Shown piece by piece: positions 17,761 to 28,300 of a DNA stretch of 64,000 nt. Below the pieces are notes generated by a model, which saw nothing but the letters and a program-made list of their open reading frames with translations, did not search any database and was not told the origin of the DNA. Source of the stretch: Bacteroidaceae bacterium (GTDB taxonomy: Bacteria > Bacteroidota > Bacteroidia > Bacteroidales > Bacteroidaceae). The DNA lies in assembly GCA_016291905.1 (NCBI GenBank), contig JAEEZS010000072.1, positions 62,001-126,000 on the forward strand, written 5' to 3'. The translations under genes and the position numbers were made by a program. Within the stretch, counting starts at the first letter, position 1. Each line of letters starts with the position of its first letter.

Positions 17761-18426
17761 TTAAATAACTATCGCCGTAAACGCAAAAAGGGCAAACATC
17801 AGCATAAGGGTAAGGTCCCAAGTAAAAAGCGCCTTTTTCTCATCGAAATACTCCACTTTGGACGTCTGATAATCATCACCGGCAAAGGTGAAAATATAGT
17901 CATCCGTTACGCCGCCTTTTTGGAGAGCCAAGGTAACGCTGACAGACGAACTGTCGGGACGTGCTGCCTCTGCCTCCGCTTTGCTCTTATAGGAATGGAT
18001 GCGCCAAAGGGGAGTCAGTTCATCGTATCTGCTGTAATCCTGCGCGTCGGGGGCAAGGAAGTCATCGCAAACGGCTCCTCCCTTCACGATCGCACCGGTC
18101 AACAGATGGCGATTCTTCATGTGCATCACCTTGTGCGTCGTGCCCATCTCGTCGGTGTAGCGACATTCGTCCCAGCGGATGAGCAGCGGCTCCTTGCCGA
18201 GGTTCTTGATGTGGACGTCGAAGCCGTCGTCCCACATCTCCAGCTTGACGGTAAGGCTGTCATCGACATAGACGCCCTTTTCGGTGAGGAAGGGGTTGGC
18301 AATGTGGTCGGGAGTGTTGACGCTCTCCAGCCAGTAGCCGCCCGTGTTCACCCAGCGCGTGGTAGTGCAGCTCGTAACCACAACGGCGACAAGCAGCAGA
18401 ACGAGGGGAACAAAAGGCTTTCTCAT
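17761..18426 (-). CDS. Putative lipoprotein, unknown function
   Basis: 221 residues. It has a lipoprotein signal with lipobox VVTSC at about residue 20 (followed by TTTRW), a middle domain probably rich in beta strands, and a C-terminal hydrophobic helix (LTLMLMFALFAFTAIVI) that ends the protein. A lipid anchor with a C-terminal membrane helix is unusual. I do not recognise the family. It precedes the DUF805 gene by 21 nt. Confidence 0.7.
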   Translation of the reverse strand: MRKPFVPLVLLLVAVVVTSCTTTRWVNTGGYWLESVNTPDHIANPFLTEKGVYVDDSLTVKLEMWDDGFDVHIKNLGKEPLLIRWDECRYTDEMGTTHKVMHMKNRHLLTGAIVKGGAVCDDFLAPDAQDYSRYDELTPLWRIHSYKSKAEAEAARPDSSSVSVTLALQKGGVTDDYIFTFAGDDYQTSKVEYFDEKKALFTWDLTLMLMFALFAFTAIVI

Positions 18427-18465
18427 GGTTGTTTTCTGGAGAGTCGTTATTATCTTTTTCTGGAT

Positions 18466-21400
18466 TTACTTGCTCTTGTCGGGAGCAGCGGGGGTGTCGG
18501 GGAGGGGTTTCCAGCCCTTGAGTTCTTCTTTCAACACTTCGACAGCCTTCTCCAGCTGGGCGTCCTTGCCCTTATAGTCCTCGAAGGGATTGATGTCGAT
18601 GTCGATGTCGGGATCAACGCCATGTCCTTCCACAATCCATTCGCCTTCGGTGCTGTAGGAAGTGAAGAAGGGGGTGCGCATGTCCTGTCCATCCACGAAG
18701 GGCTTGGAGCCGCTGATGCCAACGATGCCGCCCCACGAACGTTTGCCGATGAGCTTCCCCTGCCCCAGCTTACGGAAGCTGTAGGGGAAGAGGTCACCGT
18801 CGGACGAGGAGTACTTGTCGATAAGGCAGACCTTTGGACCGTAGAAGGCCTCGTTGGGCACGGGCTCGTTGTCGCCGTTGCGATACATGCTGATGCGATA
18901 GACTTCGCGCTGCAAACGCTCGAGGATAATGGGCGAGACGTTACCGCCACCGTTCATACGGTCGTCAATGATGAGGGCGCGTTTGTCCAGCTGCGTGTAG
19001 AACATCTTGGTGAACATGTCCAGTCCTTCCATGCCCATGTCGGGGATGTGGATATAACCAATTTCGCCACCAGAGAGTTTATCGACGATAGCAATGTTAC
19101 GCTGCACCCACTCGTAGTAGGCCAAGTCGGATTCGCTGCTGATAGGTTTCACATACACCGTGCGGGCATCCTTGCCGGAGGCGTTCGATGCCACCTCAAG
19201 GGCAACAGTCTTACCCACCTTGCCGACAAGGGGCTGAAGGGGCGAGGTGAGTTTTTCGGCAGCAACACCATTTACTTTCGTGATGTAATCGCCCTCCTTG
19301 ACATTCACACCTGGCTCAGTAAGGGGCGAACGGAGTTTCTTGTCCCAGTTGGCACCTTGGAAAATCTTCTCTATACGGAAGGCGCCCGTCTTTTTGTCCT
19401 TGCCGAACTTAGCCCCCAACAAGCCGGTAGCGACACGGGGAACAGCGGGTTTCTCTCCGCTGGTGATGTAGGCATGGCCAATGTTGAGTTCTCCTATCAT
19501 CTCACCGATGAGATAGGTGAGGTCATCACGGTGCTTGGCGTAGGGCACTATCTGGCCATACTTCTCGCGGATATGATCCCAATCAACGCCATGCATATTC
19601 TCCACATAGAAGCCGTCACGGGTGATGCGCCAGCTCTCGTCGAAAATCTGTTGCCACTCGGCCTCATGGTTGATATCCATATCCATATCGTCCGTGGGGA
19701 CAGCTGTGCTGCCTGCAGGAGCGCCGAAATTGGAAACGAAAAGTTTGCCGGCATCGCCACGCACAAGGGCCTTCTTATAATCGGCCGTGATGTCCATCGG
19801 CATCTTCATGGGAGAGTCAGAAACCTTCATCGATTTCAGGTCTAGTTCCTTTACGCCGTTGGTGCTGAAGTAGAGCTTGCCATTCACAGCCCCTATGAGG
19901 CGAAAACGTCCGGGATCCACAGGCAGGGCACAAATGCGCTGCCCGATGCCGTCAAGGTCAACTTTCATAGGAGCGGGCTTCTTGGGTTCAGAAGAGTCAC
20001 CGGATTTACCTGCCTTACCAGACTTACCAGGTTTGCCGGCTTCAGCAGGTTTGCCAGCCTCGGGTGCTTCCTTGGCAGGAGCCGCGTCAAAGTCCGTATG
20101 CAGGGCAGTAGGACTCTCGGTATCGGCAGCCAAAGGCAAGACAAACAGGTAGTCCTGCACGTTGTACGAGGTGTTCCACTCGACACTAGAATACTGAGCA
20201 TGCAAGTCACGTGAGGAGGTGAAGAACAGATACTTTCCATCCTGCGAGAACAAGGGTTGCGAGGCAGGGTACCAACGGTCTGTTACCTGATAGGACTTCC
20301 GTTTTGCCACATCGAAGAGGTAGAGGGCATCGGTGCCTCGGCTGACAGGTGTGGAGGTGTAGGCCGCCCACGTACCATCGGCCGAGAGGGTAAACGAACG
20401 GATGCCGGAAGTCTCGCTCGCAAGGATACGTTCTGCCGCACCGCCAGCAATAGGCAGTTCATAGACATCGCGCTTCTCGGTGTTGAAATAGAGTTTCTTG
20501 CTGTCGGGGCTCCACTGCAAGCGGTCAGGATAACCGTTGGTGAAATTCGTAAGCTGACGGGCGTTCGTCAGATCGTCGGCAGGAGCCATCCACACTTGAT
20601 ACTCACCACTGGCATCGGAGAGCCAAGCCACGTTCTTACCATCGGGGCTCCAGCAGACGCCACGCTCGTGCGACTCGGGCGTTGCTGCTATATGGAACAC
20701 AGGACCCTTTTCGGCAGGCAGCAGATAGAGGTCACCACGTCCTATAGCCACAACGCGTTTACCGTCGGGCGAAAGAGTAGCTTCGCTGACACGCACGGTG
20801 CGATTCAATTCCGTGCGGCTGTAAAGGTCGTCATCGGCAAGGAAGACCGTCACTTTGTTCAGGGACTTGCTCTTCACGTCATACTTCCAGATATAGCCTC
20901 CGTTCTCAAAGACGATGCTCTGCTGTGAGGCTGCGGGGAACTTGCAGTCGTACTCCGTAAAGTCCGTCACTTTGCGTGTCTGACGCGTCTTGGTGTCGTA
21001 GGCAAAGAGGTTCATCGTACGGTCGCGGTCAGAGAGATAGTATATCTCCGTACCCACCCACATGGGGAAGATGTCCTGCGCCACATCGTCGCAACCTGGA
21101 ATACGCTCTACCTTCGTGGTGCCTATAGTGTGAATCCAGATATCGTCAGCCTGTCCGCCACGATAGTACTTCCACGTACGGAATTCACGGAACATGCGAT
21201 TCATGGCCAGCTGCTTACCGTCGGGCGAGAAGGAACAGAAGCCACCCTCGCTAGTGGGGATTTCCTCCGGCAGACCGCCTTCGGCAGAGACTGTGCTGAG
21301 CTGGGCGCGCAGGCCACTGAAGCACCACTGCTTATTGCGGAAGATAATGCTCTTTCCATCGGGTGTCCAACCCATGACGATGTTGTTCGGTCCCATGCGC

Positions 21401-21753
21401 TCGCCCACGTTGTCGCGTTCCACGAGGGCGGTGTAGGTAATGCGCTTCGGCTCTCCACCCGTGATGGGGATGGTATAGACCTCGGTATTGCCGTCGTACT
21501 GCCCTGTGAAGGCTATCGTCTGACCATCAGGCGAGATTTTCGGGAAGCACTCGTAGCCCACATGCGACGTCAGTTTCACAGCCGTACCACCAGCTTCATT
21601 GACGCAGTAGAGGTTGCCTGCAAAGGTAAACACAATTTTTCCGCCGCCCACGGTAGGGAAGCGCAGCAGGCGCGCCTCATCGGCAGCACGCAGAGTGCTT
21701 GCGCCAACGAGTGTCAACAACGCCGTTAAAATGAGGATAGAAACACGTTTCAT
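18466..21753 (-). CDS. Tricorn-like S41 protease
   Basis: 1095 residues from ATG 21753 (MKRVSILI), chosen because a signal peptide ending LRAADEA follows; an upstream in-frame ATG at 21792 would spoil it. Two WD40/PD40-type beta-propellers (about 30-600) contain repeated SPDGK motifs. A C1-like helical region, a PDZ domain (about 790-870) and an S41 catalytic core with DRMNGGG and YSSSDGDLFPYSF (nucleophile Ser) follow. A low-complexity Gly/Lys/Pro/Ala segment (AGKPAEAGKPGKSGKAG) joins the propellers. Tricorn homologues degrade peptides; this one is exported. Confidence 0.92.
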   Translation of the reverse strand: MKRVSILILTALLTLVGASTLRAADEARLLRFPTVGGGKIVFTFAGNLYCVNEAGGTAVKLTSHVGYECFPKISPDGQTIAFTGQYDGNTEVYTIPITGGEPKRITYTALVERDNVGERMGPNNIVMGWTPDGKSIIFRNKQWCFSGLRAQLSTVSAEGGLPEEIPTSEGGFCSFSPDGKQLAMNRMFREFRTWKYYRGGQADDIWIHTIGTTKVERIPGCDDVAQDIFPMWVGTEIYYLSDRDRTMNLFAYDTKTRQTRKVTDFTEYDCKFPAASQQSIVFENGGYIWKYDVKSKSLNKVTVFLADDDLYSRTELNRTVRVSEATLSPDGKRVVAIGRGDLYLLPAEKGPVFHIAATPESHERGVCWSPDGKNVAWLSDASGEYQVWMAPADDLTNARQLTNFTNGYPDRLQWSPDSKKLYFNTEKRDVYELPIAGGAAERILASETSGIRSFTLSADGTWAAYTSTPVSRGTDALYLFDVAKRKSYQVTDRWYPASQPLFSQDGKYLFFTSSRDLHAQYSSVEWNTSYNVQDYLFVLPLAADTESPTALHTDFDAAPAKEAPEAGKPAEAGKPGKSGKAGKSGDSSEPKKPAPMKVDLDGIGQRICALPVDPGRFRLIGAVNGKLYFSTNGVKELDLKSMKVSDSPMKMPMDITADYKKALVRGDAGKLFVSNFGAPAGSTAVPTDDMDMDINHEAEWQQIFDESWRITRDGFYVENMHGVDWDHIREKYGQIVPYAKHRDDLTYLIGEMIGELNIGHAYITSGEKPAVPRVATGLLGAKFGKDKKTGAFRIEKIFQGANWDKKLRSPLTEPGVNVKEGDYITKVNGVAAEKLTSPLQPLVGKVGKTVALEVASNASGKDARTVYVKPISSESDLAYYEWVQRNIAIVDKLSGGEIGYIHIPDMGMEGLDMFTKMFYTQLDKRALIIDDRMNGGGNVSPIILERLQREVYRISMYRNGDNEPVPNEAFYGPKVCLIDKYSSSDGDLFPYSFRKLGQGKLIGKRSWGGIVGISGSKPFVDGQDMRTPFFTSYSTEGEWIVEGHGVDPDIDIDINPFEDYKGKDAQLEKAVEVLKEELKGWKPLPDTPAAPDKSK

Positions 21754-21789
21754 AGTCTCTTGGTTAATTATACGATTTGTTTTAGGCTT

Positions 21790-21797
21790 CAAAGGTA
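21790..21797 (-). promoter_or_regulatory. Promoter -7 box of the tricorn-like protease
   Basis: The minus strand reads TACCTTTG, matching TAnnTTTG, 37 nt before ATG 21753. Confidence 0.6.
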
Positions 21798-21868
21798 AAA
21801 CTTTTTTTTTAATAAAAAAAATCCGACGACTATTTTACATCGATTTTAAACGATTTTCTAAGATTGTG

Positions 21869-21952
21869 ACGCACTGCGTTCGCATAAAGACGCAGTACAT
21901 TCGCAGACAGACGCAGTGCGTTCAGATGTAAACGCACTGCGTTTTCGGGCAA
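21869..21952. repeat. 21-bp array with ACGCACTGCGT core (copy 1)
   Basis: Four units of exactly 21 nt start at 21869, 21890, 21911 and 21932. Each begins with ACGCACTGCGT or its near-palindromic partner ACGCAGTGCGT (unit 2 is degenerate) and ends in a variable 10-nt part. The array sits in the divergent gap between the tricorn-like protease and the lipoprotein at 22122. Nothing else is visible in 21798-22121. Confidence 0.85.
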
Positions 21953-22121
21953 TTCGCACCGCTTTTTCTCTTTTTCACACCAAAAACTGACGCATTTCTT
22001 GCACAGGTGGCAGGGAAGTCGTATCCTTGACCTGCAATTGAGAAAAGCCTGCTTGTTTCCTGCAGCATTAGACAAGTAGGGAAAGTGTATAGTGCTGCAT
22101 AACAAAAAAACTAACAATATC

Positions 22122-22691
22122 ATGACTTACAAAAAAACTCTGTTAACCATCGTATGCCTGATAACAGCATTTGCTTTCAGCTCTTGCAAAAAGGATGACC
22201 CTGTCCAGGATTTTTTGGAGGGGTTGAAGGAGAACCAGATGCTTATGGACGGAAAGGTCGTGGACGTCACCTGCACTTTGGGCATTCGCCCTGCCGGAAA
22301 AGGCTGGGAAGGCGACCCAGGTGCCTACTATTTCGATGTCACGCCCGTCGATAAGAACGCCACATGGCATGGTCGGTACGACCTCGGCCTGCCTCTCGTC
22401 GGCAAGACCATCGACCTTGCCAACCCCACAAAGGACATCGACGAATACCAGTTCTCCGTCTATTTCGAGAAAGGTGAAGACTATTTGAACATGCAAAACA
22501 TATTCGGCCTCGAAGGCGGCCAAGGCTTCATCGAGGACAAGGAGCTGAGCGGCTCGTGCTTCAAGTCGGGATCGTTCGTGACAAATCACGACAAACAAGG
22601 CTTCCACCACACCTTTGTGGGCGAACTGACAAACGGAAAAACCCTCGCCTTGAGGGCTTTGGTTCCCGAAGACGAAATCATGTACTGGTGA
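22122..22691 (+). CDS. Small lipoprotein, unknown function
   Basis: 189 residues from ATG 22122. A lipoprotein signal (FAFSSC followed by KKDDP) precedes a domain of about 165 residues, probably rich in beta strands, with PAGKGWEGDPGAYYFDVTPVDKNATW. It recalls uncharacterised surface lipoproteins of Bacteroidales, but I cannot place it in a named family. It is a single gene, divergent from the protease and convergent with the metallophosphoesterase, with a hairpin between the stops. Confidence 0.7.
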   Translation: MTYKKTLLTIVCLITAFAFSSCKKDDPVQDFLEGLKENQMLMDGKVVDVTCTLGIRPAGKGWEGDPGAYYFDVTPVDKNATWHGRYDLGLPLVGKTIDLANPTKDIDEYQFSVYFEKGEDYLNMQNIFGLEGGQGFIEDKELSGSCFKSGSFVTNHDKQGFHHTFVGELTNGKTLALRALVPEDEIMYW

Positions 22692-22702
22692 TAAAGACCG
22701 CC

Positions 22703-22731
22703 TTCAACTCTGACGAAAGGTCGGGGTTGAA
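22703..22731. terminator. Bidirectional hairpin between convergent genes
   Basis: Stem 703-714 (TTCAACTCTGAC) pairs with 720-731 (GTCGGGGTTGAA) around the loop GAAAG, using G-U pairs in the plus-strand RNA. It lies between the stops at 22691 and 22736. Confidence 0.5.
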
Positions 22732-22735
22732 AGGC

Positions 22736-23605
22736 TCACTTCGGGCTTTTCCCTTTCTGCACCAATGTCCTGAGCGTCACGACGGTGATGTCAGTAGGGG
22801 CACAGAAGCGGAAGGGAATGCGCGACGTTCCGAGGCCTCGCGAGATGATAATGGGAACGCCGTGTGAAGTGCGCCGACGTCCATAAAGGAAACGACGTCC
22901 GTAGCGGCTGCCCGTTTCAGGGGCAATGACGTAAAAAAACGTTATCTGTCCGCCGTGGGTATGCCCTGCTAAGGCAAGGTCTATGTGCTGGGGGCTGAGA
23001 GAAGCAGACTCCACAATGTCGGGGCTATGGGTGAGGAAGATAACATAGTCCTCAGAATGCTGACGCTCCACTAGTGGCTGCACCAGCGGAGGATGGGTGC
23101 TGTAGGGCACGCCTACAAGAATCAGCCCTGTGTGCAAGGTATCGGCAGTGTAGTCCAACAATCGAATGCCGTTACGGCGCATGGAGAGGGCAATCTCATC
23201 AGTGCAACGCTCGAAATCGTTGTTACCCAATACAGCATAGATACCATCAGGAGGTGTAAGGTTGCCAAGCGCAGAGAAAAGCGGCTCGACATATTCACAG
23301 CCCTCCTGATAATCACCTCCCAACAAAATGACATCGGGGTGAAGGGCATGCAATGCCTTCACTGTTCCCTGCAGTTGGTGTTCCTTGAACTTCGATGCCA
23401 GATGAAAATCCGTTGCAAAGGCAATGCGATAACCGTCTAGTTCCTGCGGCACATCGGCTGAAACCATATCATACCGCGCTATTCTATCCACCCCCGCATA
23501 ACGCAGCGAGGTACAGGATAGAAATAACGAAAATTGAAGAATGAAGAATGAAAAATAGATGGTCTTGCAAGCGACACGCCGTATGCAGAACAATTTATTA
23601 TTCAT
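22736..23605 (-). CDS. Metallophosphoesterase, envelope-anchored
   Basis: 289 residues. Calcineurin-like motifs are all present: DFH, GGDYQ, GNNDFE, LTHSPD and GHTHGGQ, as in YaeI/YkuE-type phosphoesterases (UDP-2,3-diacylglucosamine or general). The N-terminal hydrophobic segment ending LFLSC looks like a lipoprotein signal. Its codons lie on an AT-rich simple repeat (23530-23556) like those found between genes elsewhere in this window. The gene starts 3 nt after the ispF stop. Confidence 0.88.
   Translation of the reverse strand: MNNKLFCIRRVACKTIYFSFFILQFSLFLSCTSLRYAGVDRIARYDMVSADVPQELDGYRIAFATDFHLASKFKEHQLQGTVKALHALHPDVILLGGDYQEGCEYVEPLFSALGNLTPPDGIYAVLGNNDFERCTDEIALSMRRNGIRLLDYTADTLHTGLILVGVPYSTHPPLVQPLVERQHSEDYVIFLTHSPDIVESASLSPQHIDLALAGHTHGGQITFFYVIAPETGSRYGRRFLYGRRRTSHGVPIIISRGLGTSRIPFRFCAPTDITVVTLRTLVQKGKSPK
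23530..23556. repeat. GAAGAATGAA simple repeat inside a signal-peptide coding region
   Basis: The plus strand reads tandem GAAGAATGAAGAATG-type words, the same words seen between genes at about 54028-54055 and 57412-57440. On the minus strand they code for the Phe/Ser/Leu-rich core of the signal peptide of the metallophosphoesterase. Confidence 0.7.
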
Positions 23606-23608
23606 TCT

Positions 23609-24088
23609 TTATTTGTCATTATCAATCAAGCAGACGGCATAGGCAGAAATTCCCTCGCGACGACCTGTGAATCCAAGCTGCTCGGTAGTGGTAGCCTTGA
23701 TGGAGACATTACCCTCAGGGATGCCCATCACGTCTGCCAACACCCGCTGCATAGCAGGAATATGGGGATTGAGCTTAGGTTGCTCCGCGCAGATGGTGGC
23801 ATCGATGTTGCCCACGCGATAGCCCTTCTCACGGAGCAGGGCGACGGTGCGACTAAGCAGAATGGTGCTACGGATATCTTTGTACTCGCCTGACGTATCG
23901 GGGAAGTGATAGCCGATATCGCGCAACCCGGCTGCACCCAGCAGGGCATCGCAGATAGCATGAATGAGCACATCGGCATCGCTGTGGCCCAACAAGCCAA
24001 GCGCATAGTCGATGCGGACGCCTCCAAGCCACAACTCACGCCCCACCACCAATCGGTGTACGTCAAATCCGAATCCTACGCGAAACAT
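23609..24088 (-). CDS. ispF: 2-C-methyl-D-erythritol 2,4-cyclodiphosphate synthase
   Basis: 159 residues, the normal IspF length. It has GFDVHRL with the metal-binding Asp and His at residues 8-11, the LGHSDADVLIHAICDALLGA motif with the third metal ligand, FPDTS, and the C-terminal KATTTEQLGFTGRREG. It cyclises CDP-methylerythritol phosphate in the MEP isoprenoid pathway. It lies 5 nt after porV; the order porU-porV-ispF is also that of Porphyromonas gingivalis, as I recall. Confidence 0.97.
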   Translation of the reverse strand: MFRVGFGFDVHRLVVGRELWLGGVRIDYALGLLGHSDADVLIHAICDALLGAAGLRDIGYHFPDTSGEYKDIRSTILLSRTVALLREKGYRVGNIDATICAEQPKLNPHIPAMQRVLADVMGIPEGNVSIKATTTEQLGFTGRREGISAYAVCLIDNDK

Positions 24089-24093
24089 AGCTG

Positions 24094-25296
24094 TTATCTT
24101 CTTCCCACCATCTCACGCAGACCGTCCATGTCGAAGGAGAGCGTGAAGCGGAGGGTTTGGTCAAGGGGATTGCTCTGCGACGTAGAGACGAGGTAAGCGG
24201 CATCGAGCGAGAAAACGCTCATCTTAAAGCCCGCACCTACGGTGACATACTTACGGTTGCCTTTGTACTCGTTTTCGTAATGATAGCCCGCACGAAGGAA
24301 GAACTGGTCGTTGTAGCCGTACTCCACACCAGCACCCCAATAGATTTCGCGCAACTCCTCCTCCATGCCGCCGGGGGCATCGTGGAACGATTTGAAGATG
24401 CCGGCTATGGGCGAGATATCGTTGTAGCCCTTGGCATCGAGCCAGCTCTGATACTCCGAAGCATAGCTGTAGCTGTTGTCCTCGAAGTCCTCGCCGAACT
24501 CCTCGTCAAGGAACTGGCGGTAGGTGGGCTTGGTGGGCACCATCAGTTTGTTAGCATCGGCTGTGAGGGTAAAGGCGTTATATTCATCAATGGGTACCTT
24601 CAACGCTGCACCGAGACGGAGATTCGTGGGGATGAACTGGTTGGTGTTGCCACCGTCGAACGAGATTTTCGAACCGATATTGCTGGCATTGAGTCCCCAG
24701 TTGAACATACACTCACGCTGACCGAGGAAAATGTAGTCGCTGTGGAAGAGGGAGATGTCGGCAGCAAACGCCGAGCCAGGGGTGACCTCATCGTCGTAGT
24801 TATACTGCAAATCGCTGAAGATGAAGCGCAGGCCGACGGAGGCGGAGAACGTCTCGGACAGCATACGGCTGTAGGCAAAGTCAACTGCCATTTCGTAGGG
24901 ACGGATGGTGTAGTTGTTCTGAATGTCCAGCACGTCACCCAACGAGAAGTAGGTGAGCGAGCCGCTGACAGCCTGATAGTCACCGATGCGATAGTAGCCC
25001 GAGAGATAGGCAAGGTCGATGTCGCTCACCAACTGGCGCAACCAAGGCGTGTAGGCTAACGACACTCCCGCAGGGCTGATGGTGAAGGGGTATTTGGCAG
25101 GATTCCAGTACTGCGAGTTGACGTCGGCCTCCGTAGCCACACCCACGTCGCCCAGGGAACCCGCGCGGCTGTCGGGGGCAATGGTAAGCGAAGTGACACC
25201 CGTATAGACGGGATTGAATAGGTTCTTAGTCTGCGCCGTAGCGACCAAGGCACTGCAGCAGAACACTATGGACAGAAATATAGTTTTTCGTTTCAT
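24094..25296 (-). CDS. porV: Type IX secretion outer-membrane protein PorV
   Basis: 400 residues from ATG 25296 (MKRKTIFLS); six upstream codons are excluded because the signal peptide starts here and is cleaved after ATAQ. The mature start (FNPVYTGVTSLTIAPDSRAGSLGDVGVAT) and the NSQYWNPAKYPF motif are typical of the PorV/PorQ FadL-like barrel. PorV carries secreted cargo from the translocon to the PorU sortase complex. It follows porU by 40 nt. Confidence 0.93.
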   Translation of the reverse strand: MKRKTIFLSIVFCCSALVATAQTKNLFNPVYTGVTSLTIAPDSRAGSLGDVGVATEADVNSQYWNPAKYPFTISPAGVSLAYTPWLRQLVSDIDLAYLSGYYRIGDYQAVSGSLTYFSLGDVLDIQNNYTIRPYEMAVDFAYSRMLSETFSASVGLRFIFSDLQYNYDDEVTPGSAFAADISLFHSDYIFLGQRECMFNWGLNASNIGSKISFDGGNTNQFIPTNLRLGAALKVPIDEYNAFTLTADANKLMVPTKPTYRQFLDEEFGEDFEDNSYSYASEYQSWLDAKGYNDISPIAGIFKSFHDAPGGMEEELREIYWGAGVEYGYNDQFFLRAGYHYENEYKGNRKYVTVGAGFKMSVFSLDAAYLVSTSQSNPLDQTLRFTLSFDMDGLREMVGRR

Positions 25297-25336
25297 ACGG
25301 CTATATAACGACAACCAGCGTGGTTTTATTGTATTT

Positions 25337-28300
25337 TTAATGCTTTATAACAAGTTTCCGGCTCTGCGAAGTGCTGCTTCCGGTAGTCGAGGAGGCGGTC
25401 ACCCGATAGAGATAGACACCTGTGGAAAGCGGAACCCCCGAGGCATTGCAGAGGTCCCATGAGCAAGTGTAGAGGTTCGATGACGTCGCCGTCGTCTCCT
25501 CGGATGTCCAGAGGATGCGCCCGGAGAAATCAAAGACTTCCAGACGGAAGGTCACGATAGACTCGGGGCGGTCGTGGGTGACGACAAACGTCGTGCTGGT
25601 GCTGGCAGGATTGTCCGTTACCGTTACATCCGTCAGCGAAGGAGTCAGCCCTTTCACCACCTCAAAGTCCAATGTGGCTGTGGAAGAGTTGTTCATCATA
25701 TCCCAAGCACGGAGCATCAGCGAATGTTTTCCCTCGGGCAGCGTGGGGATGCTGTAGGCCAGCGTTCCTCGGGTATAATCGCCGAAGTCGCTTGTGAAGT
25801 AGTTATTGAGCTTATATGTGAGTGCTGCCGAACCGTCGATGACGGCCACGATGTCGTGCCCGATGCCTCCGCCCACGGTATTGATGCCATCGGTATCCTC
25901 TAGCGTCGCCACTAAGAGGGGCGTCTCGTTGACCTTATCACCGGAAACAAAAGCCGGGGTATTGAGGTAAAGCGACAAAGCGGGACCCGTAGAGTCGTTC
26001 ACAAGCCCCTCGTGCGTGCCGCCCAGCAGGAAAGCATCGGTGTAGCCCTGCGCCTCGGCATTCTTGGCGTCGTTAATGGCATAGACATTGAGCTCACCAC
26101 TCTCACCGGAGTAGTTGATATCCATGGGAATACGGAAGGTGAAGCGGAAGGTGCCGTTTCGCACAGAGTCGCTGCCGGAGAAGAGCACGCTGGAGCGTTC
26201 GGTATAGCTGAATGGCTCGGAGGCGCTGCCGTTGTTGTTGCGGCCATAGACTGTCTCGCGGTTGTCGAGCACAGTGGGGAAGACGGTGCCCGTGAACGAG
26301 GTGGCCCTCCTCCCTGCCCCATCCTCAATGTGGCCCTCGGCGGTGACGACAGCTCCGGCGCTGAGCGTCAGGCTGCCGCCCGTCGAGAAGGGTGAGCCAT
26401 TGAGCTTATCAATGACCGCCTCGTAGTCGAAGCAGGCAAGACGCAGGGCAGGGTCGCCCAGCAGCACATAGTGGAGTTTGTTCTCGCTGATATCCTGCAG
26501 CGAGGCGTCCGAGGTGGAGACCACCTCCGTCTTGGCTATGCGGACGGCATCGCCCAAACGCAGCGGACGGCCCGAAGCATCGCGAGCAAAAACATACTTT
26601 GAGAAGAGATAGTTGATGCGACGGTTGTAGCTTGAGAACACGGTGCGTGTCGTCGTAAACAAAGCGATGGCGCCACCCTTCGGATTAAGGAACGCATGTT
26701 CACCGAAGGACGAAGCGGTGTTGTCAAACGGTGTAATATCGCACGACGCTGTCACCCACAAAGGCAGACGGGGCGAGGTGAGCGCTGCCATGTCGCCCTG
26801 GTCGAGCACCAGTTCATGGGATAGCACGTCGGCACGGCCATGACCGCTGTAGTTGACCATCAGGGCACCCTCGTCAAGCAGCTCAAGAATACGCTTGTGG
26901 ACGGCGGGGTAGCTGTTACCCGTTGCCGTGACCTCCATGGGGAAGGTGTCCCAGTAGATACGCTTGTACATATATTTGGGATAGAGCCCTTCCAGCATCC
27001 GCACCACGTACTCGGCATCGCGCATGTGCTGGTTGTTGTCTCCGTCGTCACCCAGCATGAGGATGGTGTTCTTCCAGGCACCGGCAGCCACGTTCTCCAT
27101 ATAGGCAATGGTTTTGTCGACAGCCTCGCGGGCTTGCTGCACCGTCACCACGGGGAAGCGCCCCACGCCGACATCCGGTTTATCACGCTGCAGATCGCGC
27201 CCCTCGCCGTCGTCGAGCAAGCCGAAATAGTCCTCCATGACGAACGAACGTGTGGCGCTGAACGACTCCACCGACTCGAAGCAGGGCAGGTAGTCGTCGG
27301 GCGAGGTACCACGCCAGTTATCGCTGAGCATACGGTTGTCCCAGGCTCCGTCGCCGAAAAGCAGCAGGTAGCGGGGCATCTCGCTTTCGTCCGCTGCACG
27401 GTCGTAGAGCATCTTCAGGAAACGGCGAATGGCGGTAGCATCGCGGGTGCCGGAGGAGAACTCGTTGTAAATCTGGTCGGCAGATACCACTTCCACCGTG
27501 AGGCCGTCACGTTTGCGGTGAGCCTCTGCAAGGCGCTCAGCCTGTGCTGTCAGGGCGCCGCTGGAAGGCACGACGATGATGTAGTCCGTGGGTGGCAGTG
27601 AGCGGAGGTCCTGATTGGCGATGACCGTGCCGCTGCGAATCTCGTCCGTGGTGTAGTAGCCCGCTGTCGAGGGGTAGCTGACGCGGATGAAGTCCAGCCG
27701 TCCGCTGACGCCGGAGGGGCGGTCGTGAGTCAGCGTGAAACGGGTGGCAGACGTCAGTGCCGTGGTCTTGAACGTGGCCTCGGTAAGGCTGCCGTCGCAG
27801 TAAGCGCTATTAGCAGAGAGGTTTATCGTGCCCAGCGCGACGTCGTTGGCCTGCACGGTGACGGAGGTCGCGGTGGAGGCATCGTGAGCAAACGACACGG
27901 TGACAAATGCCGCAACACCCTCTTGGATATTGGGGAGGTCGATGTTCCAGCTATGCGTGGCACCGTTGGCAAAGTCGTAGCTGTCAAACAGTTTGCGGCC
28001 CGAGGGGTGGAAGGCATAGGCATCATTCTCCTCCACCACGCAGAGGGTGCCTGCCGAGCGGCAGTAGCTGGGGACAAGCTCATCCGTCGTCTTCACCGTG
28101 AGGTCGTCCCAGGTGGTGCTGTCAGTCGTCTCGGTCAGGAAATAGCTGCCTGTGGTGGCATAGTGGTTCTGCACGTGAACAAAGGTACCATCGGTCTTTT
28201 GGGTGTAGCCGACGGTGCCGTTGCCCCAGAACGAGATGCCCTGCTCGGTGCGGCAGACAGCAACTTGTGGCAGGTCGTCAGGCAGATTGCCGAGGTCGTA

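Noticed and set aside
17920-19845. 641-residue open frame on the plus strand
   Set aside because: Runs across two real minus-strand genes and their gap; no domain, no start signal.
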